From contig WRAH01000010.1 in the NCBI GenBank assembly GCA_009780315.1, forward strand, positions 19,885 through 83,884: a DNA stretch of 64,000 nucleotides, in the 5' to 3' direction. The notes beneath the pieces are model-generated. The model was not told the origin of the DNA and did not search any database. It was given only the letters and a program-made list of their open reading frames with translations. The translations under genes were made by a program, and so were the position numbers. This document shows, one piece after another, positions 46,001 through 53,413 of this stretch (position 1 is its first letter; every line of letters begins with the position of its first letter). The stretch comes from Defluviitaleaceae bacterium. Its GTDB lineage: Bacteria > Bacillota > Clostridia > Lachnospirales > WQUN01.

Positions 46001-46889
46001 CCACCTTCCTGAAATTGAAGACGGGGCTTTCTTAGTGACTGAAATAAGAGCAGCGGAGGGATACTTTGGTTTGGATGAAGCCGTATTGCTTCAAATCAAC
46101 GCCCAAACCCGCCAGCAAGACTATCTTCTGGTGATAGAAAACACCCCTGCATCAGGATTACGTATTATCAAAACCGATGCCCACACAGGTGTAGCACTCC
46201 AAGGTGTTGAGTTTGACATCCGTCATGCTGATGGACGGCGTGTGCAAGGGCTTATTCAAGACCAAAACCAACCGGGAACTACAGCAAACAGTCCACAACT
46301 AGGTTCTAATGGTGGGTTCTTAACAGACCGCCGAGGTTTTATTCAGATTAACCATTTGCCAGCAGGTGTATACCATATCACAGAAGTAGCTGCCTTGCCA
46401 GGGTATATCCTTGACACAACCGTTCATGTGGTGACAATTACCCCCGGACGGCTAACCACCCTAGAAGTGACTAATGTACAAATGGCAGGACTAAGACTTT
46501 ACAAAGTCGATTCAGTAACCCGTGAAGGAATCCCCGGCGTAGAGTTTAGAATCTATGATTTTATTACGCGTCAGGAAGTAGCGGGACCATTTGTAACAGA
46601 TAACATGGGTGTCATCGACTTTACAGGATTACTTCCACCGGGTAGATACACCATCCAAGAAACAAGAGCAGCCCAAGGTTATCTCATAGATAATATGCCG
46701 CGCACAGTAGAGTTCCGTGCAGGAATGATGACTGAGATAATATGGGAAAACACAAGAGAAGCAGGACAGATTCAAATAACAAAGCTGTCCAGTGCGGATA
46801 ATGAGGTCAATGGTCTTCCGGCAGGTAGCCGCCTTGAGGGTGCAGTATTTGAAGTAAGAGACTGGAGAACCGGTAATGTCCTAGACTAG
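40092..46889 (+). CDS. Giant Cna_B/SpaA-repeat surface protein (broken by TAG)
   Basis: 2265 residues from TTG 40092 (AAGGAGG upstream) to an in-frame TAG. It has a signal peptide (MKKVFKHRFKPFMAMLMV...), then a thioester/TQXA-type head with YCAAPHLRGP (~residue 195). About 17 complete SpaA/Cna_B repeats follow, starting with forms of (I/L)xIxKxDxxTGxPLxGAxFxI, each ~75-100 residues and closing with a TEIxAPxGY strand. Such proteins form stiff, isopeptide-stabilised stalks that aid cell contact in conjugation. The 18th repeat continues after the stop to 47603. Confidence 0.9.
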   Translation: MKKVFKHRFKPFMAMLMVAITILGLMPFEVFANRASLQGMQIPQISIDIETSIKEPFTIMLDGEETTVPADGIIYLSFDDFGESIAVEIPRYFYLDGERISINDDIVENVSPVVPNDEEVTPFGIGTNIMPTVGFIIATTTLPVGNINWISGDFSFDGTLFQLNRHVGSGGYQTVFNRRYSIYVNGVTYEAYCAAPHLRGPEDGGAAYQITGSADSSFIPVLRYGHPHNPLINNQNLNGRLWGVYQTRIAVAAASFPSGTWRNENGSTLSQFDIDIMNNFIAGTWGTPNAAALLDRYPGIVVNGTQGELGITTVSGANTASGTTSQSPTFNVGFNMRNNTPTNPFRFEWETGTPVGTRLYVNGIHHMTAPANGWEAFGWSATNMPSFHFVMPAGSENQTASVNLIGVNNQHSGAWVARHNTQPSTWQDITFYIHEVEAIASYTWEPYAGQSQFQIRKYSTETDNRIGGAVFRITGPMWPTGHEVTVPASGWTSPNIPEYHFGQYTIEEIAPPPSYTLSSPVIQTVMVDASSTPATTYARFTNEPTISSGGGTNSGVTIQKINALTGVNISGAVVHLRGMSSHQVITGPATPDGPPQIWEIDNTGINVIQVLTAGATTALPSGVTSTVTNGVWRLEGLPYGFYQVTEIQSPDGFSMQPGPNSFGFWVLPPNVTVSSPDGFTYQIIESGPNDNHILITFRNYPFGEVEIIKREMSNGVGNNQLLPGATFRIQGFYPGTPPRALDRTATTDANGRIIFSNLPAGNYTVTEITPPTGYTFGEVRSWSITVNWGDSVSAGTANSITAFNIPKSSLEVLKIDGITNAPLPGAIFLLRDPTTGEEWEATSSSSGIATFGVGNYGNFLYPGRTYILVEIVAPIGYVLQSTPREIVLSPGNENRITWRNYRNPGLTIIKDDMDTGERLAGAHFTIVAQGSGRPLPTDFPMITNEDGEIVIPWTLFEGEAERTFLITETVPPPGYHLADPNWQLVTVQAGHPNTVVFSNRRMPALTIQKNDAITGEPIVNTEFTIERLSPAPTGMITGSPFRTNAQGQIILPDLPAGVYRVIETRAGRNYWLDPNAANRTWTITLRENEDYLLTVENTLLPTLIITKWNALTHRPVPFTRFRVEFEVPNTGNVVRIGEFTTDTNGQIILPFVQSGWYILTETQPAPGMSLNSNPVTRIFLAPGQNTYQILHLLPSHVLNQENPGQITIAQESNTPTPPNWDTMTPAEREAYLTRQLQVTGGGAHGGDGIFNWPLNSIVIKKSCSVTGNLLPGATFEVIHTSAGGSGGQGTVIGRFTTDHSGIIVLTGLVAGSYVVREVQAPNNFTLNENNAQTVFLQPDGHSVVETSFSNDPYGSLLLSKRCSVTGTPLANAEFRVTNSNGAVVGTANGLFRTNAQGEVLIPNLPPNSYVVTEVSAPNGFILDSTPQTIRVNATGNTYRLEFTNTPKSNIIIRKVSGFDGSPLANTRFTVSQLNGGLIGEFTTDAAGVIEIEGVLGWVIVTETHPPHGYTLSVNNSRTIEIRPGVPTILEFVNQRAPGLSIEKVDENGQPLAGAEFELRRLDDSIAGRQTTGNTGMAIFPNLEPGVFIITELRAPEGHMIIEGPRTIELHAGENRVERFVNPRLPDASIRKISGDDGRPLQDVVFEVRSVSGERIQNPTNNTFEFVTDAAGMIFLPNLQPGTFIATETRALPGYAPAQPTTFTVVAGQELTLVIRNYKQPSVVIRKLDGHTDRPQQGVIFEIVRYLSNGQTGQRLKNYAVDNSYEFVTDASGHIYLPALEDGTWMAVETRPLPGFRAADPVIFSVGINGDHTIIIRNYRYPDTTIRKTDGDTGQALANVHFEIARFNGNASGGERLRNPVNNSTTFITDNAGLIHLPSMESGTWVAIETRPLPGYMAIEPTVFVVTEGGGNQTIDIRNFRAPNLTIRKIDSVTRQPIQGVVFQLARINGERVQNPQTGFFDFTTDRNGLIHLPEIEDGAFLVTEIRAAEGYFGLDEAVLLQINAQTRQQDYLLVIENTPASGLRIIKTDAHTGVALQGVEFDIRHADGRRVQGLIQDQNQPGTTANSPQLGSNGGFLTDRRGFIQINHLPAGVYHITEVAALPGYILDTTVHVVTITPGRLTTLEVTNVQMAGLRLYKVDSVTREGIPGVEFRIYDFITRQEVAGPFVTDNMGVIDFTGLLPPGRYTIQETRAAQGYLIDNMPRTVEFRAGMMTEIIWENTREAGQIQITKLSSADNEVNGLPAGSRLEGAVFEVRDWRTGNVLD

Positions 46890-47603
46890 TTCGTGACAGA
46901 CCATCGTGGCGTTGGTGTATCCCGTCCATTGTCGTTAGGTCGCTATTTAATAGAGGAAATAGTATCCCCAGCCTTTTATATCCGTTCAGACCAAGTGTTA
47001 GATGTAACCATAGAACACTCAGGACAGATTATAAGACAAACATTCTATAATGAGCCTGCAAATGTAGGCGTAGAAGTACGTAAGATTGGTCCGGCAGAAG
47101 TGATGGCAGGACAGCCCATTATTTGGGATATCACCACCATTGCTAATGCATCCAGCATTTCGCTGTCTGACTTCTATGTACGTGATATTCTACCAGCCCA
47201 TGTAGTGCGGTTAGACAGAGTGTTCACAGGCACATTTAATCAGCAATTACGCTATAGTGTGATGTTCCGAACAAATACAAATGACCAGTGGCGAGTGGCT
47301 TATGATAATCTATTGTCCACTACAAACAATGCCCTAGTCATGTCACCAGCAGCATTAAGTTTGGCATCAGGTGAATTTGTCACCGAGATTATGTTCCAAT
47401 TCGGTACAGTTCGTGCAGGGTTTAGAAATGTAGAAAATCCACGTCTTGAGGGTACAGTGCTTGATGGATTGCCGGATGGATATGAGTTTGCAAACCGCAT
47501 AGATATTGGCGGCAGAACAGGTAGTGAATGGGTCATCGGTAATAGTGTTTGGACAACGAGGATTTTCCGTCCTGCTGGTCGTCATCCTAGAACTGGGTCT
47601 TAA
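46890..47603 (+). pseudogene. C-terminal part of the giant surface protein after TAG
   Basis: In frame with 40092-46889. It opens FVTDHRGVGVSRPLSL, completing repeat 18, then a beta-rich stalk domain (VEVRKIGPAEVMAGQPI). It ends PAGRHPRTGS, a degenerate LPxTG-like end with no membrane tail, so sortase anchoring is doubtful. A GTG/ATG with a good ribosome binding site is absent, so it is expressed only by TAG readthrough if at all. Confidence 0.75.
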
Positions 47604-47640
47604 TCTAGTTAAGATTTGTGTGGTTACAATTATAAGTTAT

Positions 47641-47674
47641 AATAACGAGTGTAAAAATTGCAATTTTCGTTATC
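47641..47674 (+). terminator. Hairpin after the surface protein
   Basis: ATAACGA/TCGTTAT arms enclosing a self-complementary AAAATTGCAATTTT; a likely terminator or RNA end. Confidence 0.45.
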
Positions 47675-47697
47675 AATAATAATTGCAAATACACAGT

Positions 47698-47767
47698 AGG
47701 GAGAGCATTTTTGCTCTCCCTTTTTCGTTTTAAGGAGGACTTTATGAAGGAACAAAGCAATAAATAG
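47698..47767 (+). repeat. Duplicate pilin leader, decayed copy
   Basis: GGGAGAGCATTTTTGCTCTCC hairpin, T run, TTTTAAGGAGGACTT and ATGAAGGAACAAA, then an early TAG (MKEQSNK). It closely matches 48463-48518, which opens the intact VirB2-like gene. The toxin-antitoxin pair lies between the two copies. Confidence 0.85.
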
Positions 47768-47826
47768 TTCCAAATGCTTGCATTTTGCATGATATTTAAA
47801 TAAAATAATAGTCGGAGGTGTTTTAC

Positions 47827-48141
47827 ATGCAAAAAACAACAAGCAATACAAAAACAGCGAGCATTAACGTGCGTTTATATCCAGAACTAAAAGCAGAAGC
47901 AGAAAGTGTATTTGGCTATCATGGCTTATCACTGCCTGACGCGATAACAGTATTCCTCAATCACGCTTGCCATGTTGGCGGCTTTCCCTTTGAGCTTAAA
48001 GGGGCAAGGTGGAGCGACCCTGATTCATTGTCGGCATTAACAGAATGCAAGCAAATGGAAGCTAACCCTAACGCATATAAGCGATTCTCCACTACAGAGG
48101 AGCTTTTTGCAGATTTAGATAGTGATGACGATGAAGAATAA
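47827..48141 (+). CDS. RelB/DinJ-family antitoxin
   Basis: 104 residues. ATG 47827 with GGAGGTG 6 bases upstream. An N-terminal ribbon-helix-helix (SINVRLYPELKAEAESVF then SLPDAITVFLNHACH) fits the RelB/DinJ family, followed by an acidic C terminus. Overlaps the toxin gene. It neutralises the toxin and likely autorepresses. Confidence 0.88.
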   Translation: MQKTTSNTKTASINVRLYPELKAEAESVFGYHGLSLPDAITVFLNHACHVGGFPFELKGARWSDPDSLSALTECKQMEANPNAYKRFSTTEELFADLDSDDDEE

Positions 48142-48418
48142 GCGTGATATTCAGTACTCTACTCAATATCGTCGTGACTATAAGAAGGCAAAAAAGCAAG
48201 GCAAAGACCTTGTGTTATTGCGTGATATTGTGCATATGTTGGCTAACGATACACCTTTGTCTGAAAAACACCGCGACCACCCATTAAGTGGCAATTGGAA
48301 AGGTTACAGGGAATGCCATGTTACACCAGATTGGTTGTTGGTGTATCGCAAAACAGACAAAGATGGATTAGTGCTTTTGCTGACACGCATAGCGTCACAC
48401 AGCGATTTAGATTTTTGA
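48125..48418 (+). CDS. YafQ-family mRNA interferase toxin
   Basis: About 97 residues. Landmarks: YSTQYRRDYKKAKKQGKD at the N terminus, HPLSGNWKGYRECHVTPDWLLVYR (catalytic His and Arg region) and a closing TRIASHSDLDF as in YafQ/RelE toxins. It overlaps the antitoxin gene. The ATG at 48131 is an alternative start. Addiction cassette stabilising the ICE. Confidence 0.9.
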   Translation: MTMKNKRDIQYSTQYRRDYKKAKKQGKDLVLLRDIVHMLANDTPLSEKHRDHPLSGNWKGYRECHVTPDWLLVYRKTDKDGLVLLLTRIASHSDLDF

Positions 48419-48462
48419 ATCAAGTAATAATTGTAACTAAACAAAGATATCACATTACTCTA

Positions 48463-48518
48463 AGGAGAGCATTTTTGCTCTCCTTTTTTGTTTTAAGGAG
48501 GACTTCATGAAGGAACAA
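48463..48518 (+). repeat. Duplicate pilin leader, functional copy
   Basis: GGAGAGCATTTTTGCTCTCC hairpin, T run, AAGGAGG and ATGAAGGAACAAA: the start of the VirB2-like gene. Matches 47698-47754. Confidence 0.85.
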
Positions 48519-48878
48519 AAAGCAAAGCTAGGCAACAAAATTAAAGGATTTTTTACTATGAGCATAATATTTGTGCTGGGTATGGTACAAAGTGTTTACG
48601 CAACAGGCGGTAATTCCGGTGGAAGCACAGGAGGCGTAACAGACATCTTTGGAACAGTGGAGCGTACAGCCCGTAATATTACCTCTTCACTGATTGGCCT
48701 TGCCAATGTTATTGGTGTTCTGGTGTTTGTCATTGCAATGTTTCTCTATTTTACAAGCAAAAATCAACGTACCGTTGAAGATGCAGGCACATGGGCGAAA
48801 CGTATCATCATCGGAGTTATACTGATTAATGCCGCTAACATTATCATTCCTTGGGCGGCATCACTAATTACCGGTTAA
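48507..48878 (+). CDS. VirB2/TrbC-like (Maff2-type) pilin-like protein
   Basis: 123 residues. A signal-like hydrophobic N-terminal segment (~16-32, ending VYA), a Gly/Ser-rich short stretch, then two transmembrane helices (~57-80 and ~95-117). This is the usual layout of VirB2-like proteins in clostridial ICEs. AAGGAGG before ATG. First gene of the visible mating-pore set after the TA cassette. Confidence 0.75.
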   Translation: MKEQKAKLGNKIKGFFTMSIIFVLGMVQSVYATGGNSGGSTGGVTDIFGTVERTARNITSSLIGLANVIGVLVFVIAMFLYFTSKNQRTVEDAGTWAKRIIIGVILINAANIIIPWAASLITG

Positions 48879-48908
48879 GCTTCGTAAGCTTTGAAGACAT
48901 TTTACATT

Positions 48909-48937
48909 GCCGGGTGGCATTGGCTACTCGGCTTTTA
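48909..48937 (+). terminator. Terminator-like hairpin after the pilin gene
   Basis: GCCGgGT/ACtCGGC stem then TTTTAT. Confidence 0.55.
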
Positions 48938-48940
48938 TAA

Positions 48941-49050
48941 TGAAATCAATGAGAAACGGTCTTGACAGAGTGACCCTCGAAAACGCGAGATAAGCGTTTT
49001 CGAGGGTTCTTGTCACGATAGGCAAGTTCGATTTCGAATGATTTAATTAT
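48941..49050 (-). repeat. 110-bp hairpin repeat, copy B (inverted)
   Basis: The reverse complement matches 28427-28536 with few differences, including the CCTCGAAAACG.../CGTTTTCGAGGG hairpin. It lies between the pilin and VirB6-like genes, just before the latter's ribosome binding site. Confidence 0.85.
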
Positions 49051-49078
49051 ATATTTTAGAAAGGAGACGAAATGAATA

Positions 49079-51643
49079 GTGAGAGATAATTTTGGAATGC
49101 ATCTCATGGACAATCTATTTCGATGGCTTATAGACGAAGCTGTGCAATTGGTTGACCTACTCAGCACAGCAGCTTTATCAGCTTTGTCACCGGATTTAGC
49201 ATTATTTGTGTCTGTTTTTCCTATCGTAGCAGCCACTTATGATATCTTTCGGATTACTGCGCTAACCCTACTGAGTATTGGTTTAGTGTGGGGACTGTTT
49301 AAAAACTTTGCACTGCCCATAGGCATTGAAGCTGACCCGCCATTTCAGTTGGTGGCTAAGACACTTTTATTTATGTTTTTAGCATTTTTCGCTTTGGATA
49401 TTGTAACCATTGCTTTGAATATTGCAGGAACACCTTATGAAATGATTATAAGCATAAATGCATCAGCTTATGAGCCGGATTGGGTAAGAACCCATGGTTT
49501 AATAACGATAGTGGCTTTAACTGCTGGAAAAGCATTGCTGACTTCAGCTATCCTAGGTTTGGTCTTTGTGTTGATTATAGGGTGGAACTATATAAAGTTG
49601 ATATTGGAATGTGTTGAAAGATATATCATGGTGGGTATTTTGGCATTTACATCACCATTAGCCTTTGCCATGGGACCATTCTCATCTACAAACTTGGTTT
49701 TTAAATCATGGTGCAAAATGCTAGGAGGACAGATACTACTATTACTAATGAATATCTGGATTCTGCGGATATTTGTGTCAATGCTTAATGCATTTATGGC
49801 AAACCCATCAATGAGGTTTGATAGTAATGGAAGCGTAAATTTTTCAGGCGGGGATATGGGCGTTATTGATATAATGTCACCAGACGGTGGTATCAATTGG
49901 GATGTTTTAAATGAGCAAGTGGCGCAATCAACATCTGACCTTGGGCCATTAACAGGCTTAGTGCTTTGGATGTTCTTTATTATTGCATTTTTGAAAGCCG
50001 CTCAAAAACTTGCAGGACTTGTCAATCAACTGGGTCTAAACGTAACCCAAGCCGGTGGCGGTAGTGTAATGGCTGGAATGATGGCGGGTAAGGCAATCGG
50101 TATGGGTATTGCTGCCGCTGGAAAAGGCATATCAGCACGATTTGGTGGCAGCGGAGGAAGCTCTGTGGGTGCAGGTATGAGTGCCGGAACATCCGGAAGT
50201 GGTGGAGCTATGTTTATTCCGGCAGGGGGAGCTTCTGGAATGCATGGAACTCCCGGAACTGCTATAGGTACTACTGGTTCAAGTTCTGGCATTGATGGTA
50301 GCGGCAGTAAGTTATCAGGTATGCTTAAACCACCAGCAGGAGGGCGCGAGTACAACACGCTAGGCAAAATTCTTAATAGTAAGGCGGTCGCAGGCGCAGC
50401 GAGGATAGGTGGCATTGCACTCAAAGGAGGGGCAGTCGGCTTAGGTATATCTGCGATTAGGGCAGGTGCGCCTTATATTGGAAATAAAATATCCCAAGGC
50501 GCAAACAAGCTTGGTGAAGCGATAACAACACAAGCAGTGAAAGAAGCTCCCAAGTATCCTGATAAAACCTTAGCAGACCATGGTATTAGAATTGGTAGTA
50601 TGACCAGTAGTCATGGTAGTGATTCTGTTGCTAGAAGTGCAGATATTTCAACAAGTTCAGCGTCTAATGGTGAATTTATTGAAGCCAGTAGCTATGACCC
50701 AAGCATCGGTACAATACCGGAAATGTCTGCTGATGCTGGATGGGTAGACGCAAATAATTATGATTCCAATGCAATTTACACAGGTGGCAGAGCTGATACT
50801 TCTATGTCAGCAGAGATTGGCGATGGAAGTTTTAACTCCGAAGGTAGTAGTCATTATGGGCGAGACAGTGTAGGAACAATTAGCACACACTCAGACAGCG
50901 GTATTATTGAAACATCAACAACCATCGGTAGCGATAGTGCTGTCCCAACAGGTATTGGTAGTTCAAGTGAAAACGGAATAGACAGCTCTAGTGGTAGTGG
51001 TTCAGTCAGCGGTGATACAGTCGTTGCACATTCCAAATCTGCCAACAATACCAATGCCATTGTCAATGCAGGTCAAACCACAAATGTTTCACAATCTGCG
51101 ACTGTTAAAAATGAAGGTGTAAACAGTTCTTCTGAAAGCGGAAGTAGTATTGGTAAAACAGAGGGTACAGTATCCTCTACATCACCATCTGCACCAAAAA
51201 CACAAGCAACTGTAGGTGATACAAAAGCGCATACAAATATAGGAAGCAGTCCACACCAAATTCAAGGTGTTGGTTCTGCGACAGATGGTCGAAGTTCGAC
51301 CAATGATGCGGTTAAAGCTACATCAATAGCCCCACAAACACCTTCAAGTAGTGCTCCTATGACAATGGGAACAACGTCTCATGAGCAATCAGCACCCATT
51401 TCAGGGACAGAAATGCGCATATCACAATCACACGCATCTACTGAGATTGTTAAAGCCCAAACAGTTTCGCATAGTGAATCTCAGATGCACTCTACAAAAG
51501 AAGTAAGTGGAATTACTGAAATGGCTAGGGGAACAATATCTCCTGCTGGAGACGGTGTAACGCGTGGAGTGCCTCGCACAGAGGGTGCTACACCAATAAA
51601 TCCGCCATCTCGACCAACAAAAGGGAAGCATCGTAAAAGATAA
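49079..51643 (+). CDS. VirB6/TrbL-like channel protein with long Ser/Gly tail
   Basis: 854 residues. About six transmembrane helices within residues ~20-320 (for example LLFMFLAFFALDIVTIALNIA and GLVFVLIIGWNYIKLILEC), then a Gly/Ser/Ala-rich region and a ~500-residue Ser/Thr-rich, low-complexity tail ending PTKGKHRKR. Matches TrbL/VirB6-type inner-membrane channels of Firmicute ICEs. The start is uncertain: GGAG points to an ATG six codons long before a stop, so GTG 49079 or ATG 49097 must serve. Copy B of the 110-bp repeat sits directly upstream. Confidence 0.8.
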   Translation: MRDNFGMHLMDNLFRWLIDEAVQLVDLLSTAALSALSPDLALFVSVFPIVAATYDIFRITALTLLSIGLVWGLFKNFALPIGIEADPPFQLVAKTLLFMFLAFFALDIVTIALNIAGTPYEMIISINASAYEPDWVRTHGLITIVALTAGKALLTSAILGLVFVLIIGWNYIKLILECVERYIMVGILAFTSPLAFAMGPFSSTNLVFKSWCKMLGGQILLLLMNIWILRIFVSMLNAFMANPSMRFDSNGSVNFSGGDMGVIDIMSPDGGINWDVLNEQVAQSTSDLGPLTGLVLWMFFIIAFLKAAQKLAGLVNQLGLNVTQAGGGSVMAGMMAGKAIGMGIAAAGKGISARFGGSGGSSVGAGMSAGTSGSGGAMFIPAGGASGMHGTPGTAIGTTGSSSGIDGSGSKLSGMLKPPAGGREYNTLGKILNSKAVAGAARIGGIALKGGAVGLGISAIRAGAPYIGNKISQGANKLGEAITTQAVKEAPKYPDKTLADHGIRIGSMTSSHGSDSVARSADISTSSASNGEFIEASSYDPSIGTIPEMSADAGWVDANNYDSNAIYTGGRADTSMSAEIGDGSFNSEGSSHYGRDSVGTISTHSDSGIIETSTTIGSDSAVPTGIGSSSENGIDSSSGSGSVSGDTVVAHSKSANNTNAIVNAGQTTNVSQSATVKNEGVNSSSESGSSIGKTEGTVSSTSPSAPKTQATVGDTKAHTNIGSSPHQIQGVGSATDGRSSTNDAVKATSIAPQTPSSSAPMTMGTTSHEQSAPISGTEMRISQSHASTEIVKAQTVSHSESQMHSTKEVSGITEMARGTISPAGDGVTRGVPRTEGATPINPPSRPTKGKHRKR

Positions 51644-51654
51644 TAAGTAATCAA

Positions 51655-51692
51655 GAGCACGCCTGCAAAGAAACTGTAGGCGTGTTCTTTTT
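51655..51692 (+). terminator. Strong terminator after the VirB6-like gene
   Basis: GAGCACGCCT/AGGCGTGTTC 10-bp stem followed by TTTTTATTTT. Confidence 0.85.
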
Positions 51693-51725
51693 ATTTTACA
51701 AATAATACAGGAGGGCAGAACCCCA

Positions 51726-53318
51726 ATGGAAAGTCAAAATCAAAGTGGTATCGGCATACAAAAAGCCGCTCAAGCAGGTTCAGAAGCGGTACAAGTAGCA
51801 AAAATGGCTGCCAATATCGCCAAAGGTGCAGCCATGGGTGCAAAAGCTGGTGGCGTAGGTGCTATACCGGGTGCTATTGCCGCCGCAGGAAAAGAAACCT
51901 TAAAAAATCCTATGCTAGTTGTAAAAATTGTCATAGCTATCATCCTGCTTTTAATCCTTCCGGTTATGTTAATAGCCATGTTGCCGCTTATTGCATTTAA
52001 CTCTGTTGATGGATTTGTGGAAGGGGTATGGGAGACAGTAGGAGGATTTTTCCGCTCACTACCTATGATTGGCTCTCTTGTCATATTCTTTTTTGGTGGT
52101 GGCACACCAGCACCTGATACTGCTCAACTGCCTAATCCAATACACTTTATCAATGCATTTGACATGGCACATATCATGTCAAATCTCGAAGAAGCCCACT
52201 CAATTATCGGTAATGCTCATTTAACCCATTACGAAGCCATCCAAGCAGAACTTGGCATAATAATTGCCGAATTACCCGAAGGTGCAGCGTATGAAGTCAA
52301 TTCAGTAGCCCAAATTCCTGTTGATGAGGAAGGAAACACTGAGAATATAAGTGAATGGGATATCGTGAGTTTTGGAACTGCATCTATTTTGGGAATGTAC
52401 TCTGCTTCATTGCACAATGATATTACATCAATAAGTTTAGAAGACTTGGCAGAGCGTTTATCCATTGCGGGTAGCGGTGGTAATATATTTATGCTCGAAG
52501 GCCCAGATATCAGAGAAGAGCCAAGAGAGATTACGTTATACTATCCACCAAATCCAGAAAGTGTCACCTATGTACTTGACCCAGAAATAGGTCTATATAC
52601 AACCCCGGGCTGGATATGGTCTAATGCTATAGATTGGTATAGACCAGAGGGGTGGGTATTTAATGAAGATAGCGGAGAATATCACCCGCCACCGCCAATG
52701 GTTCAATATATTACAATTTACACCTTTACAATTGTTTATGCAGGAGAAATGGTTTTTGCAGAAAGTTTTGGCATAGCAGATAACGAAGAACTTATGATAT
52801 TTGCACAGGAGTATACGAGAAACTTGATGATATTACTAACAGACCAAAATATGACCGGGGCTTTTAACATGCGTCAGCCCGGTATCGTAGATGGTTTTTA
52901 CAGCCCATTTCCTGATTTGCCTTGGAGGGTATCCTCCCCATTTGGATATAGGTTTCATCCAATATGGCATAGATGGCAAATGCACAATGGAATTGATATT
53001 CCAAAACCAGCAGGTACGCCTATCAGGGCAGTTGCAAGGGGTACGGTTACGCATTCCGGGTGGATTAGAGGTTTTGGCGTTACGGTTATCATAGAGCATG
53101 GGGATATAAGAGGTGATGGGGCTAATTATAGAACGCTCTATGCACATAACTCACGTAATAATGTTGTTATAGGTCAGCAAGTCCAAGCAGGAGATATTAT
53201 AGCCTTTGTTGGAACAACAGGCGATTCTACAGGCAATCATCTTCATTTGGAGATTATAAGAAACGGTATACATCAAGACCCCCTCGCTTATATTGGAACG
53301 CCACCCGGCGGGTTGTAG
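51726..53318 (+). CDS. Membrane-anchored M23 peptidase of the mating apparatus
   Basis: 530 residues. A cytoplasmic Ala/Gly-rich N terminus precedes one strong transmembrane helix (~75-97), an extracytoplasmic middle domain and a C-terminal M23 metallopeptidase. Zn motifs: FGYRFHPIWHRWQMHNGIDI and GNHLHLEI (HxH). Comparable to VirB1/Tn916 Orf14-like wall hydrolases, it locally opens peptidoglycan for the pore. GGAGGG upstream. Between VirB6 and VirB4 genes, as usual in Gram-positive T4SS. Confidence 0.92.
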   Translation: MESQNQSGIGIQKAAQAGSEAVQVAKMAANIAKGAAMGAKAGGVGAIPGAIAAAGKETLKNPMLVVKIVIAIILLLILPVMLIAMLPLIAFNSVDGFVEGVWETVGGFFRSLPMIGSLVIFFFGGGTPAPDTAQLPNPIHFINAFDMAHIMSNLEEAHSIIGNAHLTHYEAIQAELGIIIAELPEGAAYEVNSVAQIPVDEEGNTENISEWDIVSFGTASILGMYSASLHNDITSISLEDLAERLSIAGSGGNIFMLEGPDIREEPREITLYYPPNPESVTYVLDPEIGLYTTPGWIWSNAIDWYRPEGWVFNEDSGEYHPPPPMVQYITIYTFTIVYAGEMVFAESFGIADNEELMIFAQEYTRNLMILLTDQNMTGAFNMRQPGIVDGFYSPFPDLPWRVSSPFGYRFHPIWHRWQMHNGIDIPKPAGTPIRAVARGTVTHSGWIRGFGVTVIIEHGDIRGDGANYRTLYAHNSRNNVVIGQQVQAGDIIAFVGTTGDSTGNHLHLEIIRNGIHQDPLAYIGTPPGGL

Positions 53319-53413
53319 GCTTCAAAATATAAAGTTGTTGTCCTTTATGGCAACGGCTATTTTTATGCTCTCCGTTTTGTTTCAAAATTAAAAAATCGAA
53401 AGGATGTGAAAAT

